The position numbers and the translations under genes were made by a program. The notes under the pieces are model-generated. The model was not told the DNA's origin. It made no database searches and saw only the letters and a list, made by a program, of their open reading frames with translations. From contig NW_026262739.1 of the NCBI RefSeq assembly GCF_021869535.1, positions 124,001 through 188,000 on the forward strand: a DNA stretch of 64,000 bases, read 5' to 3'. Source of the DNA: Mytilus californianus (taxonomy: Eukaryota > Mollusca > Bivalvia > Mytilida > Mytilidae). This document shows, in pieces, positions 35,346 to 46,823 of this stretch (position 1 is the first letter of the stretch; every line of letters begins with the position of its first letter).

Positions 35346-36735
35346 CAGTATTTTTGTGATTTTACTTTCTACATAGTGGGTAATGTAGAAACCGTTAACT
35401 GCATCTCTTCATACTATCATACTATAAACGACAAATTTATTTACCATTATCTGTGAGACGTAATAAAAAAATTGACACCTTTACTGTCTTGCATTCCTGC
35501 GACAGGAATTTTCACTATAGCCTGCTGTTTATTGAAATCCCCCTAGAGTACATTCTGTTTCTGGACCCAAAACCTGTCAATTGATGGAACAAGGTAGTTT
35601 TTCTAGCTTTTTAGAAATGTGGATGAGCTTTATATTGGACATTTAAAGAATTTAGCCAATGTTGTATCTTTCTGGAATTTGATGCCCGACAACAGGATTT
35701 CAGTTGCGAAAATCAGATCCCTGGCATGGTTCCGTCTGATAAGAAGTCGCTGTGAGCACCATCTATTTGTATCAAGCCCTTATTTAGATACATTCAAAAT
35801 ACATTATATGTAATCTTAAGCATTCAAATGAAGCATATAAAAGATTAATATAAAACAAGAATGACCAGACGAACATTTATTACGAATGTAATAATCACGG
35901 GTGCTCAACTGTGATTGATTGTTGGTTGCTTAACGTCCAATGGCAAATATTTCATGCATGTTCAGGACGAGAACACGTTAACATTAAATACAATTGAACA
36001 CTGCAATTTTGAATGTTCTATAAGGTTCTGTTTTCTTTTTTATTTCAAGTATTTTATTCATATATATATATCAAACTGAATTTAAATTCAAGCCTTTTCA
36101 ATGAAATTAGAAATAACTTGGTATATAGCCTATTTATATTTTCTGTCAAATTTAAATGTACTGCAAATTCATTATTATTTGTTGGATACCAATTTTCTTG
36201 GATTTGTCGGAACAGGCAAAACACCAATTGTTGTGTAAGGAAGAGTAAAGTATTTGTTTAGGGTAGTTTGTTTTAACTTGAAACTAGTTTATTATACAAG
36301 AATGTATGTTTCAGTATTTGATATTCAGTTGTATTAGCATTATAGTAAAACAAGGGATATTTTATCCATCCATGATACAAAATCAGTACATGCACAGCAA
36401 AAAGCACACTAAAAAGCAAGCGAACACGCTCACATTGTCGTTCTTTATCTCAGTCACAGTGAGGCCTTAAACACGGAGCAAAAACAAATCTAGCCTCAAA
36501 GCAAGTTTGAGCACATCTAATTTCCATGGAGATGTTTAGCCTTGTACCTTCAGTCATGGTTTATTGACTTTGAATATTTGCATAAATTACAAGTATTGCT
36601 ATTCAAATAATTTCATCATTTGCATTTGCATTAAATAATAAAAAGGTTATACTTATCTCTGTGTTTATTTACTTAAAAAGGGTTCTTTGATATTACAGGT
36701 TCATATATCTAGTTAGTCTACAGTACCAGACCACT
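35346..36735. other. Intergenic sequence with a truncated SINE-like tail
   Basis: An open plus-strand frame at 35619-35813 has no recognisable motif and no clear splice context. Otherwise AT-rich, with a (TA)n run near 36060. Nothing else supported. Confidence 0.4.
35912..35994 (-). mobile_element. 5'-truncated SINE-like copy (3' end only)
   Basis: Only the last 80 or so bases of the family remain: (TTGA)n, GTTGGTTGCTTAACGTCCA, then TTTCATGCATGTTCAGGACG, ending within AATACAATTG. Truncation from the 5' end with the tail kept is the signature of target-primed reverse transcription. No certain target duplication. Confidence 0.85.
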
Positions 36736-36739
36736 GCAA

Positions 36740-37186
36740 AGTATTGGCATTATCAGATCATAAAGACCAGAATTTCCAATTCAAAATGTTTGCATGAACA
36801 TTACAGTGTTTGCCAGAATTGTGAACAAATCAGTAAGTTTCTTAGTTCTGTCCAACATTTGGTTGAGGAAGCAACTATAGATGATCAAGATATATACAGA
36901 TACAAAATCAATCAGGCAGTCATCAGCATCAACAGCTGGAAGCAACACATTGTAACATCTCGAAATCAAGATGGTGCAAAATCTAAACTGTTAGAAAATA
37001 CGTCAGCTTCAGAGGTGTTCATAGTATTTGATTGGGCAATGAAATATGTACCCAGAAGGTACTGAGAAGACTGAAGGTTTTTCTGTGCTGCTTCCTACAC
37101 TGCAAGTGGTTGAGTCGTCAACACATGTCACCTTTCACAGTTTGACAACATCAACAAAAAAAAGTGGAAAGAGTGAAGATATTTTT
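36740..37186 (+). pseudogene. Dead transposon-associated gene, N-terminal part (DWAMK family)
   Basis: An open frame through HEHYSVCQNCEQISKFL, then NSWKQHIV, a NQDGAKSKLLENTSASEVF block and FDWAMKYVPRRY at about 37027-37062. A frameshift and divergent sequence follow. I remember large, high-copy invertebrate proteins with a Cys-rich CxxC, a W-K-HI...NQ..AK block and a DWAMK(Y/F)LPR motif, whose C-terminus is the GWxLK...SFF domain seen at 39340. I know no established name. The remainder between the two domains is missing or eroded, and a 1.9-kb element sits in it. Confidence 0.5.
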
Positions 37187-37294
37187 ATACGACCGCAAAA
37201 ATTAAAATTTTTTTGGTCGTATATTGGTATGACGTTGGCGTCGTCGTCGTCTGGCGTCGTCCGAAGACACATTGGTTTTCGCACTCTAACTTTA

Positions 37295-37860
37295 GTTTAA
37301 GTGAATGGATCTCCATGAAATTTTACCATAAGGTTCAATACCACGAAAGGAAGGTTGGGATTGATTTTGGGGGTTATGGTACCAACAGTAAAGGAATAAG
37401 GGGCCAAAAATAAGCATTTTTGTAACTTCAAGACAATAACTTGTTTGTAAGTGTATGGATCTCTCTGACATTGTACCACAAGGTTCTATATCACAAAGGG
37501 AAGGCTGTAATTGATTTTGGGGGTAATTGCCTAAAAATTTTAGGAATTAGGGGCCAAAAAAGGGGCAAAAAACAAGCATTTTTCTAGTTTCATGACAATA
37601 ACTTGTGTGTAAGTGTTTAGATAATTCTGAAATTGTACTACAAGGTTCCATATCACAAAGGGAAAGCTGGAATTGAGTTTGGGGGTTATTGCCCGAATCG
37701 TTTAGGAATTGGGGGCCAAAAAGGGGCCAAAAATAAGCATTTTTCTAGTTTCCAGACATTAACTTGTGTTCAAGTGTATGGATCTCTCTGAAATTGTACT
37801 GCAAGGTACCATACCACAAAGGGAAGGCTGGGATTGAGTTTTGGGGTGATGAATCATAAG
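37295..37860 (+). repeat. Tandem repeat, about 150-163 bp, four units
   Basis: GTGTATGGATCTCTCTGAAATTGTAC-like words start near 37302, 37450, 37612 and 37775. Each unit also carries TTTTGGGGGTTATT, GGGGCCAAAAA and ATAAGCATTTTT. Confidence 0.85.
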
Positions 37861-38046
37861 GGGGTTCAAAAAATTTGGGGGGGGGGGATTTTTTTTTTCT
37901 TCTTTTTTTTTCTTTTTTTCCTTTTTTTTTCTTTTAAAATTTTCCATTTTAAGTTGGTTATTTCTGAATAATATTAAAAGCAAATAATAATGATATGGTA
38001 GGAGATACACACCAAACAGGATGAGTAAATTATTATATAATAAGTA

Positions 38047-38265
38047 TTGTGCAATAGCAAGAAATTTTCAATTGCACAGTATTGCACAATAGCAAGAAAT
38101 CTTCAATTGCACAGTATTGCGCAATAGCAAAAAATCTTCAATTGCACAGTATTGCGCAATAGCAAGAAATATGCAATAGCACAATATTGCGCAATAGCAA
38201 GAAATTGTCAATTGTACAGTATTGCGCAATAGCAAGAAATATTCAATTGCACAGTATTGTGCAAA
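38047..38265 (+). repeat. Tandem repeat, 35 bp, about six units
   Basis: The unit contains CAATTGCACAGTATTGCGCAATAGCAAGAAAT. TTGCGCAA and CAATTG are palindromic, so each unit can form a small cruciform. Confidence 0.9.
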
Positions 38266-38344
38266 AGAAGATACTTCGTATAAATTGCTTATTTCTTGAT
38301 CAATTTCAATGGGGTTTTATTCTTGAATTCTTGGGGTTCTTTAA

Positions 38345-38915
38345 TATGCTGAATCTAACCGTGTATTAAGTTTTTGGATTTTGGGCCACGTTTTTAAATT
38401 GGTCCACATTGAGGTCCAAAGGGTCCAAAATTTAACTTTGTTTGATTTCATAAAAAATTGAATTATTGGGGTTCTTTGATATGCCGAATCTAACCGTGTA
38501 TTTAGATTCTTAATTTTTGGTTCCGTTTTTCAAATTGGTCTTCATTAAGGTCCAAAGGGTCCAAAATTAAACTTAGTTTAATTTTAACAAAAATTGAATT
38601 TTTAGGGTTCTTTGATATGCTGAATCTAAACATGTATTTAGATTTTTGATTATGGGCCCAGTTTTCAAGTTGGTCCAAATCGGGGTCCAAAATTAAACTT
38701 TGTTTGATTTCAACAAAAATTGAATATATGGGGTTCTTTGATATGCTGAATCTAACCATGTATTTAGATTTTTGATTTTTGGGTCCCGTTATCAACTTTG
38801 TCCACATTGAGGTCAAAAGGGTCCAAAATTAAACTTTGTTTGATTTCATCAAAAATTTAATTCTTGGGGTTCTTTGATATGCTGAATCTAACCATGTATT
38901 TAGATTTTGGATATT
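38345..38915 (+). repeat. Tandem repeat, about 130 bp, five units
   Basis: Units start near 38350, 38486, 38620, 38747 and 38880 with TATGCTGAATCTAACC. They include TGGTCCACATTGAGGTCC and GGGTCCAAAATTAAAC. Confidence 0.88.
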
Positions 38916-39229
38916 GGACCATAATAGGTGAATGTCCAATTTAAAATTTTTGAGTTCTTAGACCACATTCATTCTGTGTCAGAAACCTATGCTGTGTCAA
39001 ATATTTAATCACAATCCAAATTCAGAGCTGTATCAAGCTTGAATGTTGTGTCCATACTTGCCCCAACTGTTCAGGGTTCGACCTCTGCGGTCGTATCAAG
39101 CTGCGCCCTGCGGAGCATTTTATTGTATGCTCAAATGATGGTTGCATGGCATCTTTTTCTACATAGTTACTAGGAATGTCAGGACTATGCAACCATTGAT
39201 AGCTGTGAACTACAGCCAGAGAAAACAAT

Positions 39230-39625
39230 AAAAGTTGAAGCAGTTAGTCTTTACGTTGAAAAATTAAAAAAATCCCATTTTAATTCGAATAACATAGAAA
39301 TTGCCTCAACAACATCACTATCTGTTTCTCCCAATGTATTGCAGATGGGCTGGTCTTTGAAGGAAGGAGGAAAAAATGGGAGATTTAATGATAAGCAAAA
39401 GCAATTCCTTATTGACAAATTTAACAACGGAATAGTATGTGGTCACAAAGAAGATCCTGAAAATGTATCAGAAGCAATGAAATTTTCTACAACCCCGATC
39501 GAAGTAAAATGTTTAGAATGGAGGAATTTCTTACCTCTCAACAGATAATGAGCTTTTTTCACGGCATGCAAGAAAAAGTGATGCTGCTAGGGAGCTGGTT
39601 ATTTCGGAACTACAGCAAAGTTTCC
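39230..39625 (+). pseudogene. Dead transposon-associated gene, C-terminal GWxLK domain
   Basis: The frame at 39339-39546 reads GWSLKEGGKNGRFNDKQKQF, then LIDKFNNGIVCGHKEDPENV and SEAMKF. A frame change then gives EEFLTSQQIMSFFHGM, and another gives ARKSDAARELV. This is the GWxLK ... RF..KQK.FL...F..G ... P..V...M ... EEFLTxQQIxSFF domain I associate with the DWAMK proteins. Two frameshifts make it non-functional. It is probably the same gene as 36740-37186, split by the composite element. Confidence 0.5.
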
Positions 39626-40150
39626 AATAACAATCTTAATTAACATTTACTATGGAAAAAATATGCAAAATATCTGATTTTTTGTTTGTAGAAAATAGAT
39701 GCATTTGTACAATTATAATAAGTATTTGCAAATACTTTGGAAAGAAATAAGTTATGCTCACAATAATTGTAACCAAACATTATCATGATTAGCACTAGCT
39801 ATTAAAACTTGCCTAGAAATAAAAAAATTATCCATGCTTTCACAAATTTATAGTTGCAAAATTTACAATATGTAACAAAGAACACTTCTTCTTGATGACA
39901 AAATATTCAAGGTTAAATTAACTCAAGGAATTTATTTTTTAATTCATTCTGCATAATACACATGTAATAATTTCAAATTCAAATGACAATTGTCAAACTT
40001 TTGGAATATTTGATTCAAAATTATTGAAAAATATTGATTTGAATGTAAGTTTCAACAATCGATCATTGATGTAGTTATAATTACTCCTACCTATTATTAA
40101 CCTTAATCAAATCTATTGTCTTGGTTTTTTTTTTTTTAAAGAAAAACATT
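39626..40150. other. AT-rich intergenic sequence
   Basis: No open frame, repeat or RNA gene recognised. Confidence 0.4.
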
Positions 40151-40154
40151 GTAT

Positions 40155-41652
40155 GGGTCATTTTCAAAAAATGTCGAATTTTCAGTACACCCATGCTAAA
40201 ATTTGTTTTTCTAATGGAAATTTCAGTTGTAATGGTTTAAATGAAAGCTTGTCGGATTTATGATTCAGAACATCGATAATAAACACGATTTACATCTATT
40301 TTGATAAGATTAAAATGTATTTAAGTCCGATTTTGGGGGTATTTGTGTGCGTACAGTGTCAGAAAAACACATTGCAAATGATTTTTTCCCGATTTTCTGA
40401 TCGCCTTGATATCTGCAAAAGGGACTTTTTAAGAACGTTAATAATTACTCTAACGAAAAATCGTAGCTTCTTAATCATTATATGTAACATATTATCTACA
40501 AACTAAATTCAATCAGCGTACGGGAGGTTCATGTCCATCCTGTTATCGCTACTTAAATCAGCCGTGATATTGTTCTCCCTATGAATATCGAATCAGTCAA
40601 TGTTGATTTCAAAAGTTCAAAGTTACCTTTACATTTAAAACACCACGTTTCTTGTACGACAGTGTAGAGAAAAGAAATTTTAAGACATTTAGTGAAAAAA
40701 AATAGAGGGTACTTTTTTTCATGTCTATGCTGTTACCAACAATTTTGATTAATTACACCAACAGTATACTTGTAAAAAGTGCAATATCGTGTTGGAAATC
40801 AAATTCACAACAGAAAACCATAATCACTTCACCAAAGGGAGTAGTCATTTCACAACAGCATTCAAAAATGAAGAAATTTGTCTATCCTGTTACTATGGTT
40901 ACAGTAACAGGATTGACAATTGTAGACAGAAACGTCGTTTAAACAATTATCTTAACATATAGTTGCAAAACGAATGAAATATTTCGTTGTTTGAACTCAT
41001 CTTAAAGTTATACCGTCTTATTCTTCCCAATTAAGCATTTGCAGGTGCAATACTGATATCGGTAACAGGATAGACAAAAAGGTAACAGGATAGACTTTTA
41101 TATAGTGACATATCATAAACGTACGTTCCAGTTACCAATGAAATAAAGAGAACTAAAGAAGTAAACTAACTTATGAAGGATTTACTTGATGTTGGGTTTA
41201 TTTGAAAGAGAGAAAAAAATGCCGAACAATATGAATTGCTATCTTAGACTTTCATTACTGGTGGTAATTTTTACAACCTTTGAAAACCAATTTTTAGAAT
41301 CATTTTTCAGTACAACCTGGAAAATTGGCAAATAATCTATTATTTTACAGAATGAATATATATAGAAGTTTATTCTCTTGAAAACCATCTAATAGGCTAC
41401 GTAAAACAAGCTAAAAATTTTATCTTAACCTTTTCTTAATAACCCAAAATTTCTTTTGAAAATGGTAACAGGAGAGACAAAATATTGTACCACCTATCAA
41501 AAATGTTTCAAGATATTCTTGTATGACATTATTAAGTTTGCATCTTTTAACATGTTGTTCTTTAAGTACTGTTTGTTTTGATTTGCTTATGTAGATGGTT
41601 GTTTGAATAAGTAACTTCAATTTCAAAATTCGACATTTTTTGAAAATGACCC
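40155..41652. mobile_element. Non-autonomous TIR element with oriented 15-bp words
   Basis: Perfect 28-bp terminal inverted repeats begin GGGTCATTTTCAAAAAATG (40155-40182 and the complement at 41625-41652). The flanking GTAT on each side (40151-40154 and 41653-41656) is a possible 4-bp target duplication. No transposase frame exists. The interior has seven copies of TGTCTATCCTGTTAC or its complement: forward at 40532, 40722 and 40880, reverse at 40904, 41061, 41081 and 41464. Superfamily not determined. Confidence 0.8.
40880..40917. repeat. Hairpin formed by two divergent 15-bp words
   Basis: ATCCTGTTACT (40884-40894) pairs with AGTAACAGGAT (40903-40913) around an 8-base loop. The stem extends with TGTC/GACA after one mismatch. 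It lies at the point where word orientation flips within the TIR element. Confidence 0.8.
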
Positions 41653-41656
41653 GTAT

Positions 41657-42220
41657 AATATACGTTATATCTGTTTAAGTTATTGAATTAACAATTTGCA
41701 TGTATAGAATTTTATGATTTTTAAACAAAAATTTTGTGAACCAAACCATCAACCCTACTGCCAAAAAATTAGAAATGACCCAACAAATGTCTTCATGATT
41801 AAATCGAGTTAGGGTGTTGCCTTTGATATTCTTCATCAAAATAATTATAATGCAGTCATATCAAATTTGTTTTATACAAACTATTAATTTAAGAATAATT
41901 ATAAAACCAATCCAATTGATAATTTTTGTTTTTTGGATGGAAATATTTGTTTCTTATTTTATTATAAATAAAGTTGTAACTATTAATGTTAATGAGATTT
42001 GAAGAATTTAAAAATTATATTTTTAAATCTGAACTACAAGTTCTTAATGTTACTATGTTGAATTAAAGCCTAGAATACTGTTTGATTGGTATGCAATATT
42101 GGAGAAAGGTCATTGGCCAATAGCGTATCTTTAAAACAGAAAGCTTCTCACTAATGAAAATTAATAATAAAGAATTTTCAGATTGCCAGATTACAATTTG
42201 AGAATAAAAGGCAATTTTTT
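41657..42220. other. AT-rich intergenic sequence
   Basis: No supported gene. It ends with the target site of SINE-like copy 4. Confidence 0.4.
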
Positions 42221-42659
42221 TTATTTGATTTGATTTGACTGTTGGTTGCTTAACGTCCAGTGGCAAATATTTCATGCATATTCAGGACGAGAACAAATTA
42301 ACAATAAATACAATAGGTAGGTTCTGTAATAAAGGCGTCCGGGATTAAGGTCGGAGAAATTTGGACTGCCACGGGAAATGAGGGTATATTGGATAGGGAC
42401 CAGAATTTAGCCTTGCAACAGGTCACCTACGGACCCCTCAAAGAGTTGTTGCAAGGGTTCTAAACGTGCAAAGAGCGTGGCACTCTCGTCACACGAGGTA
42501 TCGGATTTAACGTCCCCATTCTGACCGGACGTGGCTGCAAATTTGTACATCCCGCACAGCCAAGCGGACGCCCCACTTTAGCAAGGGTTTTACTGCCGGT
42601 CGGAGGAAGACCAATGGTGACCTTACTTCTATTCCCCAGTCACCCTTGGAGGGGGGGGG
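42221..42659 (-). mobile_element. SINE-like element copy 4
   Basis: The tail is degenerate (TTTGATTTGATTTGAC) and the 5' end carries an extended G-run. The target duplication is GGCAATTTTTT at 42210-42220 and 42660-42670. Its conserved long frame is broken by a stop (GGTTCTAAACG), unlike the other six near-full copies, so it is somewhat older. Confidence 0.92.
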
Positions 42660-43400
42660 GGCAATTTTTTGAAAGCTTAATATTAAGTTTGATATTCACC
42701 ATTCAATTTCAATCAATTTCCAACCCCTTGCATTTACAATATATGTCAGTATGGTTAATTAGAAAATGTAAGGAAAAAGTCAAAAAGATTAAGGCCATTT
42801 GAAGGATAAAATCACCATTTTTCATATTTATATTTAATTATTATTGACTTATTGAAGCATTCGATGTGTGTTTATTATTTTATTTTCATTTCTTGAACAA
42901 AGATGATCATTTGATATGAAAAAATTACAAAATTGACCTGTATATGTTTGGAAATGTATTTAAGGATAAAAAAAAAAAAAAAAAATCAAAAATGACCTTT
43001 TTTCAATCAAAATTAAAAAAAAAACAAAAAATATATCCTCTGGGATATTATTGTCAAGAATGCACCAGATGCAATATTACAAAGTGTATATATCAGTTTA
43101 TGCCACAAAATTCGGACTAAAAATTTTTTGAACCATAAAGATGAGTTTTTTTGTGAATTTTTGCTAATCATGATTTCTGGAAAAACCTCAGATTTTTAAA
43201 TTGAAAATTTTTATATAAGTTTAAACATTTATCCAAACATTCAAATGTTATTTTGTAACATTTATATATGTTATTGAATAGAAAAAGAAACAATGGCAAT
43301 ATGACTTCAGATTTTGTTGCAATAAAAGTGGTAAAAACATGAAAAAATTGACTTTTCATTGAGCATATTTGACGTTTTTCAAGCAAATTCGGAGTTTCTT

Positions 43401-43414
43401 GTTTCCATGGCAAC
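43401..43414 (-). promoter_or_regulatory. X-box-like (RFX-type) word
   Basis: GTTTCCATGGCAAC, complement of GTTGCCATGGAAAC, fits the palindromic RFX site. It lies in repeat-like DNA with no promoter nearby, so it may have no regulatory role. Confidence 0.35.
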
Positions 43415-43701
43415 CAACACTTCAACTTTCTGAATGAAAGTTGTTTTTGTTGTTAGTGCACCATAACAAACCCCTGATGTAAAAAATAAAGGAAATCCTG
43501 GAGTATGCATTTCTCATTTTCTTTGTAATTCTTTGATGCTTACAGAGAATGACTCTTAACATCAATTCGCTGTAATAATAGACCAAATATGAAAAATTTT
43601 GGCCAGATTATTTTTTTTTCGATTACTTTTTTCAAAGTTTAAATGGTCCAAATTAACAATCAAACTTAAAAAAAATCAATGAAAAAAAATTTTATAGTCT
43701 G

Positions 43702-43715
43702 GTTGCCATGGAAAC
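43702..43715 (+). promoter_or_regulatory. X-box-like (RFX-type) word
   Basis: GTTGCCATGGAAAC, identical to the word at 61735 and the complement of the one at 43401. Same caveat. Confidence 0.35.
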
Positions 43716-44548
43716 AATGTGACATCATATGTTTATTTTAGTATAGCAAGGTGAAATGGCTAACAATGTATTTTATGGTACAAATGAGATAAAGAATCAA
43801 TTTTTTTGTTATTTTCATGGGTATTAGAGAAGATATCAACCATTTAAACTGTTAACTGACAAATTCTTTGAATAAAAATAGTTTTTTGGTACATAAGGGT
43901 GTCCATTTAACACAAAAATCGGCATGATTTTTGTCATTTTTGACATCTGGTTTTACCCAAAACGCAGAATTTCCCACATAAAAGACTATAATACATAAAA
44001 TTATATATGTTTTGTCAACAAATTACTGCAAAAAACGTTTTGGGTAAATGTTGCACAAAGTTGCCAATAGAGGAATACTAGTCATTAAAATTTACCCACA
44101 AATTCCTTTTTTTAGGCTGTTTGTAAATAAATATTTTATATGAATATTTTCATGATAAAATAGTCCTTTCTTATGAAAAAAAAAACTATTTTAGATGTAT
44201 TGAGGGTCCTTATATCATATTACATATTCCAGAAATAAAAAAAAAATTATGCTCAAACTAAACTAGGTGTAATTTTGAAAAACGAGTTATTTCCCTTTTT
44301 TTTAAATCTTCGTTCAGGAGATAGAAAAAAACAGTAGCAGCAATAACATCCCAGCAGACAATTATTATACCATTTCTGGATTACTATTCCTTGTTTGACA
44401 GTTTTACAACAATTATCATTATTATCATTGCAATATTCCATAGAAATTATGTGACTTAATTAATTATGAATGTTGCTTGTCCATTTTAAAAACAATTTCC
44501 TGACATAATGAACTAAGAAACACAAGCTACACTCTTGGCAGAAATTAG

Positions 44549-44793
44549 CTCAATAAATTTTGCAAACATAACATGTATTCATTTTGCAACCGTCATCTGA
44601 AACACATTGAAAGCCTAATAGAACGCAGAAAAAGAAAAACCACTTGTGACGTTCCAGATGTGATCAATGTACATAACTTATGAGAAACAGTCAAGGAGCA
44701 AGAGAACAGCCATAACGGCAGACAGGAAACTTACCATCAACCAGGTTCTTCTTGTCCACAAAAATGCTGGATATGTTTTGCCAGTTGGAACAC
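44549..44793 (+). pseudogene. OTU-like gene, first piece (frameshifted)
   Basis: Two adjacent frames make one plausible stretch: HNMYSFCNRHLKHIESLIER and KRKTTCDVPDVINV up to about 44665, then YEKQSRSKRTAITADRKLTI and NQVLLVHKNAGYVLPVGT to a donor GGAACAC/GTAAGAAT at 44793 (phase 1). The frame change near 44660 is either a real frameshift or a short unseen intron. The content is basic and unlike the flanking AT-rich DNA. It joins in phase to the piece at 45914. Family not recognised from this part alone. Confidence 0.4.
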
Positions 44794-45913
44794 GTAAGAA
44801 TTGTTTGTTTGTTTATATATTATCTTCCTCCTCTCAAAATGAAATGTTCTGTAATTGCCTTAATAGAACTAGGGGGTTTCCCCTGCCTGTCATGAGGGTA
44901 CTGGTACAGCACCGAGCGATCCAAAGGGATACATTACACAAGGGTCACAGTTGGGTACTCTCTGCCTCTACTTCGAGTGCACCCCTCTCTTTAAAACTGT
45001 TGAAAAAGCAAGGCAAGGAGTCTTAAACTTAGATTTAGGACCTGACAATTTTAGCAGGGATTGACACCGAGTAGAAAGGTAAAGGTACACCTAGCTTAGC
45101 TCGCAATGTATAAACCCTTGGAGTAACTGTAAGGAACCAGTGAGACTGGACATGTAACACTTTTAATACTTGAAGAGCGGTTGGAGAGGCAGCTATTTAC
45201 ACCAAGCTTACCTTGTAATGTTTAAGCCCTTGGGGTAACTGTAGAGACCAGTGAGACAGACCAAGTAACACTTTACAAAAATTTCCAAATATATTTCCTC
45301 AAATTCAAACTTGGTTAATATCATGGTTTACAGTTATATCAAATAATTAAAACTAATCAAATTCAGTTATAAAAGAATCATTACATGATCATTAAAAACT
45401 ATTACCGTAATATAATTATTTACATATTTTTATATTGATTAATTTCACTCGCTGATTATCTCCCATTATTTCAACTAAAAATAGATAATTATGTATCTAC
45501 AATTATGGAATGCCTAAGTGCCAACACTGTTCTATTTCAAATTACTTAGTCCGTCTCACTGGGCTCTATCGTTACCCCAAGGGTTTATTTTAACAACTGT
45601 TTGATAATCAAATGATGTGAATTGGTTATTATACAATATATGATGTCATTTAACCTTTAATGATGCGCGCACATGACATTATATGATGTACACTCTAATA
45701 TTGCCATTATTGGTCTTAATACCAAACAAAAGTAAAATCATAACTGAAGTGTACGGAAATTTTGTTTCCGAAAAAAGCAAATTATTTTTTGCCCATTTTA
45801 ACCCAGAAATTTGGTTCCTTGATCTTGTTTTCTGTATTTTACTGTTATTTAAAAGATATCGATCAAAGTCAATGTACATTTGTAACGCATGCATTTGACA
45901 ATTTATTTTTCAG
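44794..45913 (+). other. Presumed intron with a small inverted-repeat element
   Basis: It contains two direct copies (about 45090 and 45201) and one inverted copy (45541-45587) of a phrase with CCCTTGGGGTAACTG and CAGTGAGAC. Otherwise AT-rich. Confidence 0.4.
45223..45587. mobile_element. MITE-like inverted-repeat element
   Basis: The left arm at about 45223-45268 carries AAGCCCTTGGGGTAACTG and CCAGTGAGACAGACC. The right arm at 45541-45587 is its complement (GTCCGTCTCACTGGG, TTACCCCAAGGGTTT). An additional direct copy of the left arm sits about 112 bp upstream (45090). No coding sequence. Confidence 0.55.
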
Positions 45914-46002
45914 CTATGTCCAGGAATTGTAGACAAAAACTTTTGATTCCACAGCGCATTGAACATGAAAAGGATTTTACAGATGAAACACGGATAGAAA
46001 AT
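45914..46002 (+). CDS. OTU-like gene, middle exon
   Basis: The acceptor is TTTATTTTTCAG; the donor is GAAAAT/GTATGT. Entry is phase 1 (two bases complete the codon left at 44793), exit phase 0. It encodes MSRNCRQKLLIPQRIEHEKD and FTDETRIEN. Charged, no motif. Phase fits both neighbours. Confidence 0.45.
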
Positions 46003-46823
46003 GTATGTGAAAGAAATATTCATTCATGCTTTAATATGAATTATAGTCTTTTAATTTCACCATTTAAAATTTATATATAATGCACGGTTTCTTAACAATA
46101 ATTGATTCTGATTCAGCAATTTTTAAAACTCATATATCCTAGACTAGTGAGCTCGGAATTAAAGACACTAATAACTGACACCGATTATTCCTGCTTTATA
46201 CTTAGACATTTACTTTCAAATTAAGACTGCTGGTAGATCACAATGAAAAATGTATTACAGATATAATGATTTTAATTTTCAAATTTCCCATTTATGTTTA
46301 GTAATATTCTAGCATTACCATTGATCACCAATATAAGGAATTTATGTATCCAAATTTATACGCTACCCCTCAGCTAATTCTATTTATCTGTATTTTGTAA
46401 CGAAAGACCCGTTAACAATCCTCAGCGTCTCCTTACATCATACCTTGCAAGCTGTTTAGTAATCGCAGGCGCGTAGCGGAAGGTAACCGCTTTATCAATA
46501 ATTTTCGTTGGTACGTACCCTACCTAAAATTTCTATAAACAATATTAGGATATAAGCGAGTTTTTCGTACAGGTATAAAAAGAAAATAAGATTTTTACAG
46601 GAAGAACAAAGAAACAATTCTGAATCTTACAAAAAATTGTTGGAATGATCATTAGAGAAACTTCCATGATACTGATATGAAAGCGATAGTAAAAGACGTA
46701 GAAGCACACGTGCACATATTTGACTATATCTTTGGTCTTGGTCTCCGGGAAAGTTTTTTTCGAAGATGTCAATGCAATTTCCCAAAAGAGAACTGACGAG
46801 TCATTTGGGCTTTATTTTGGCAG

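Larger units (their letters stand above)
37187..39118 (+). mobile_element. Composite tandem-repeat element with ATACGACCGCA ends
   Basis: It begins ATACGACCGCA (37187-37197); near its right end is the complement TGCGGTCGTAT (39086-39096). Just inside the left end, GGTCGTAT at 37214 forms a small hairpin with the terminus. The interior is a (GTC)n tract, four units of about 150-163 bp, a G-run/T-run, a 35-bp tandem array, then five units of about 130 bp. No protein is encoded. A similar arrangement is common in mussel sequence as I remember it. It lies between two halves of the DWAMK pseudogene. Possible ATTTT target duplicates are too short to trust. Confidence 0.65.
42671..44548. other. AT-rich repeat-like intergenic sequence with X-box-like words
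   Basis: No supported coding region. Poly-A runs occur near 42969 and 43015. Two X-box-like words, GTTTCCATGGCAAC (43401) and GTTGCCATGGAAAC (43702), face opposite ways and are listed separately. It may be one large non-autonomous element, but I could not find its ends. Confidence 0.4.

Noticed and set aside
37870-37935. G-run followed by a long pyrimidine tract, possible G-quadruplex or triplex
   Set aside because: Low-complexity junction inside a repeat element; one G-run alone does not make a quadruplex.
39071-39085. GGTTCGACCTC resembling a Pol III B box at the end of the composite element
   Set aside because: It does not complete the GGTTCGANNCC consensus and no A box lies at the right distance. 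No tRNA fold could be drawn.
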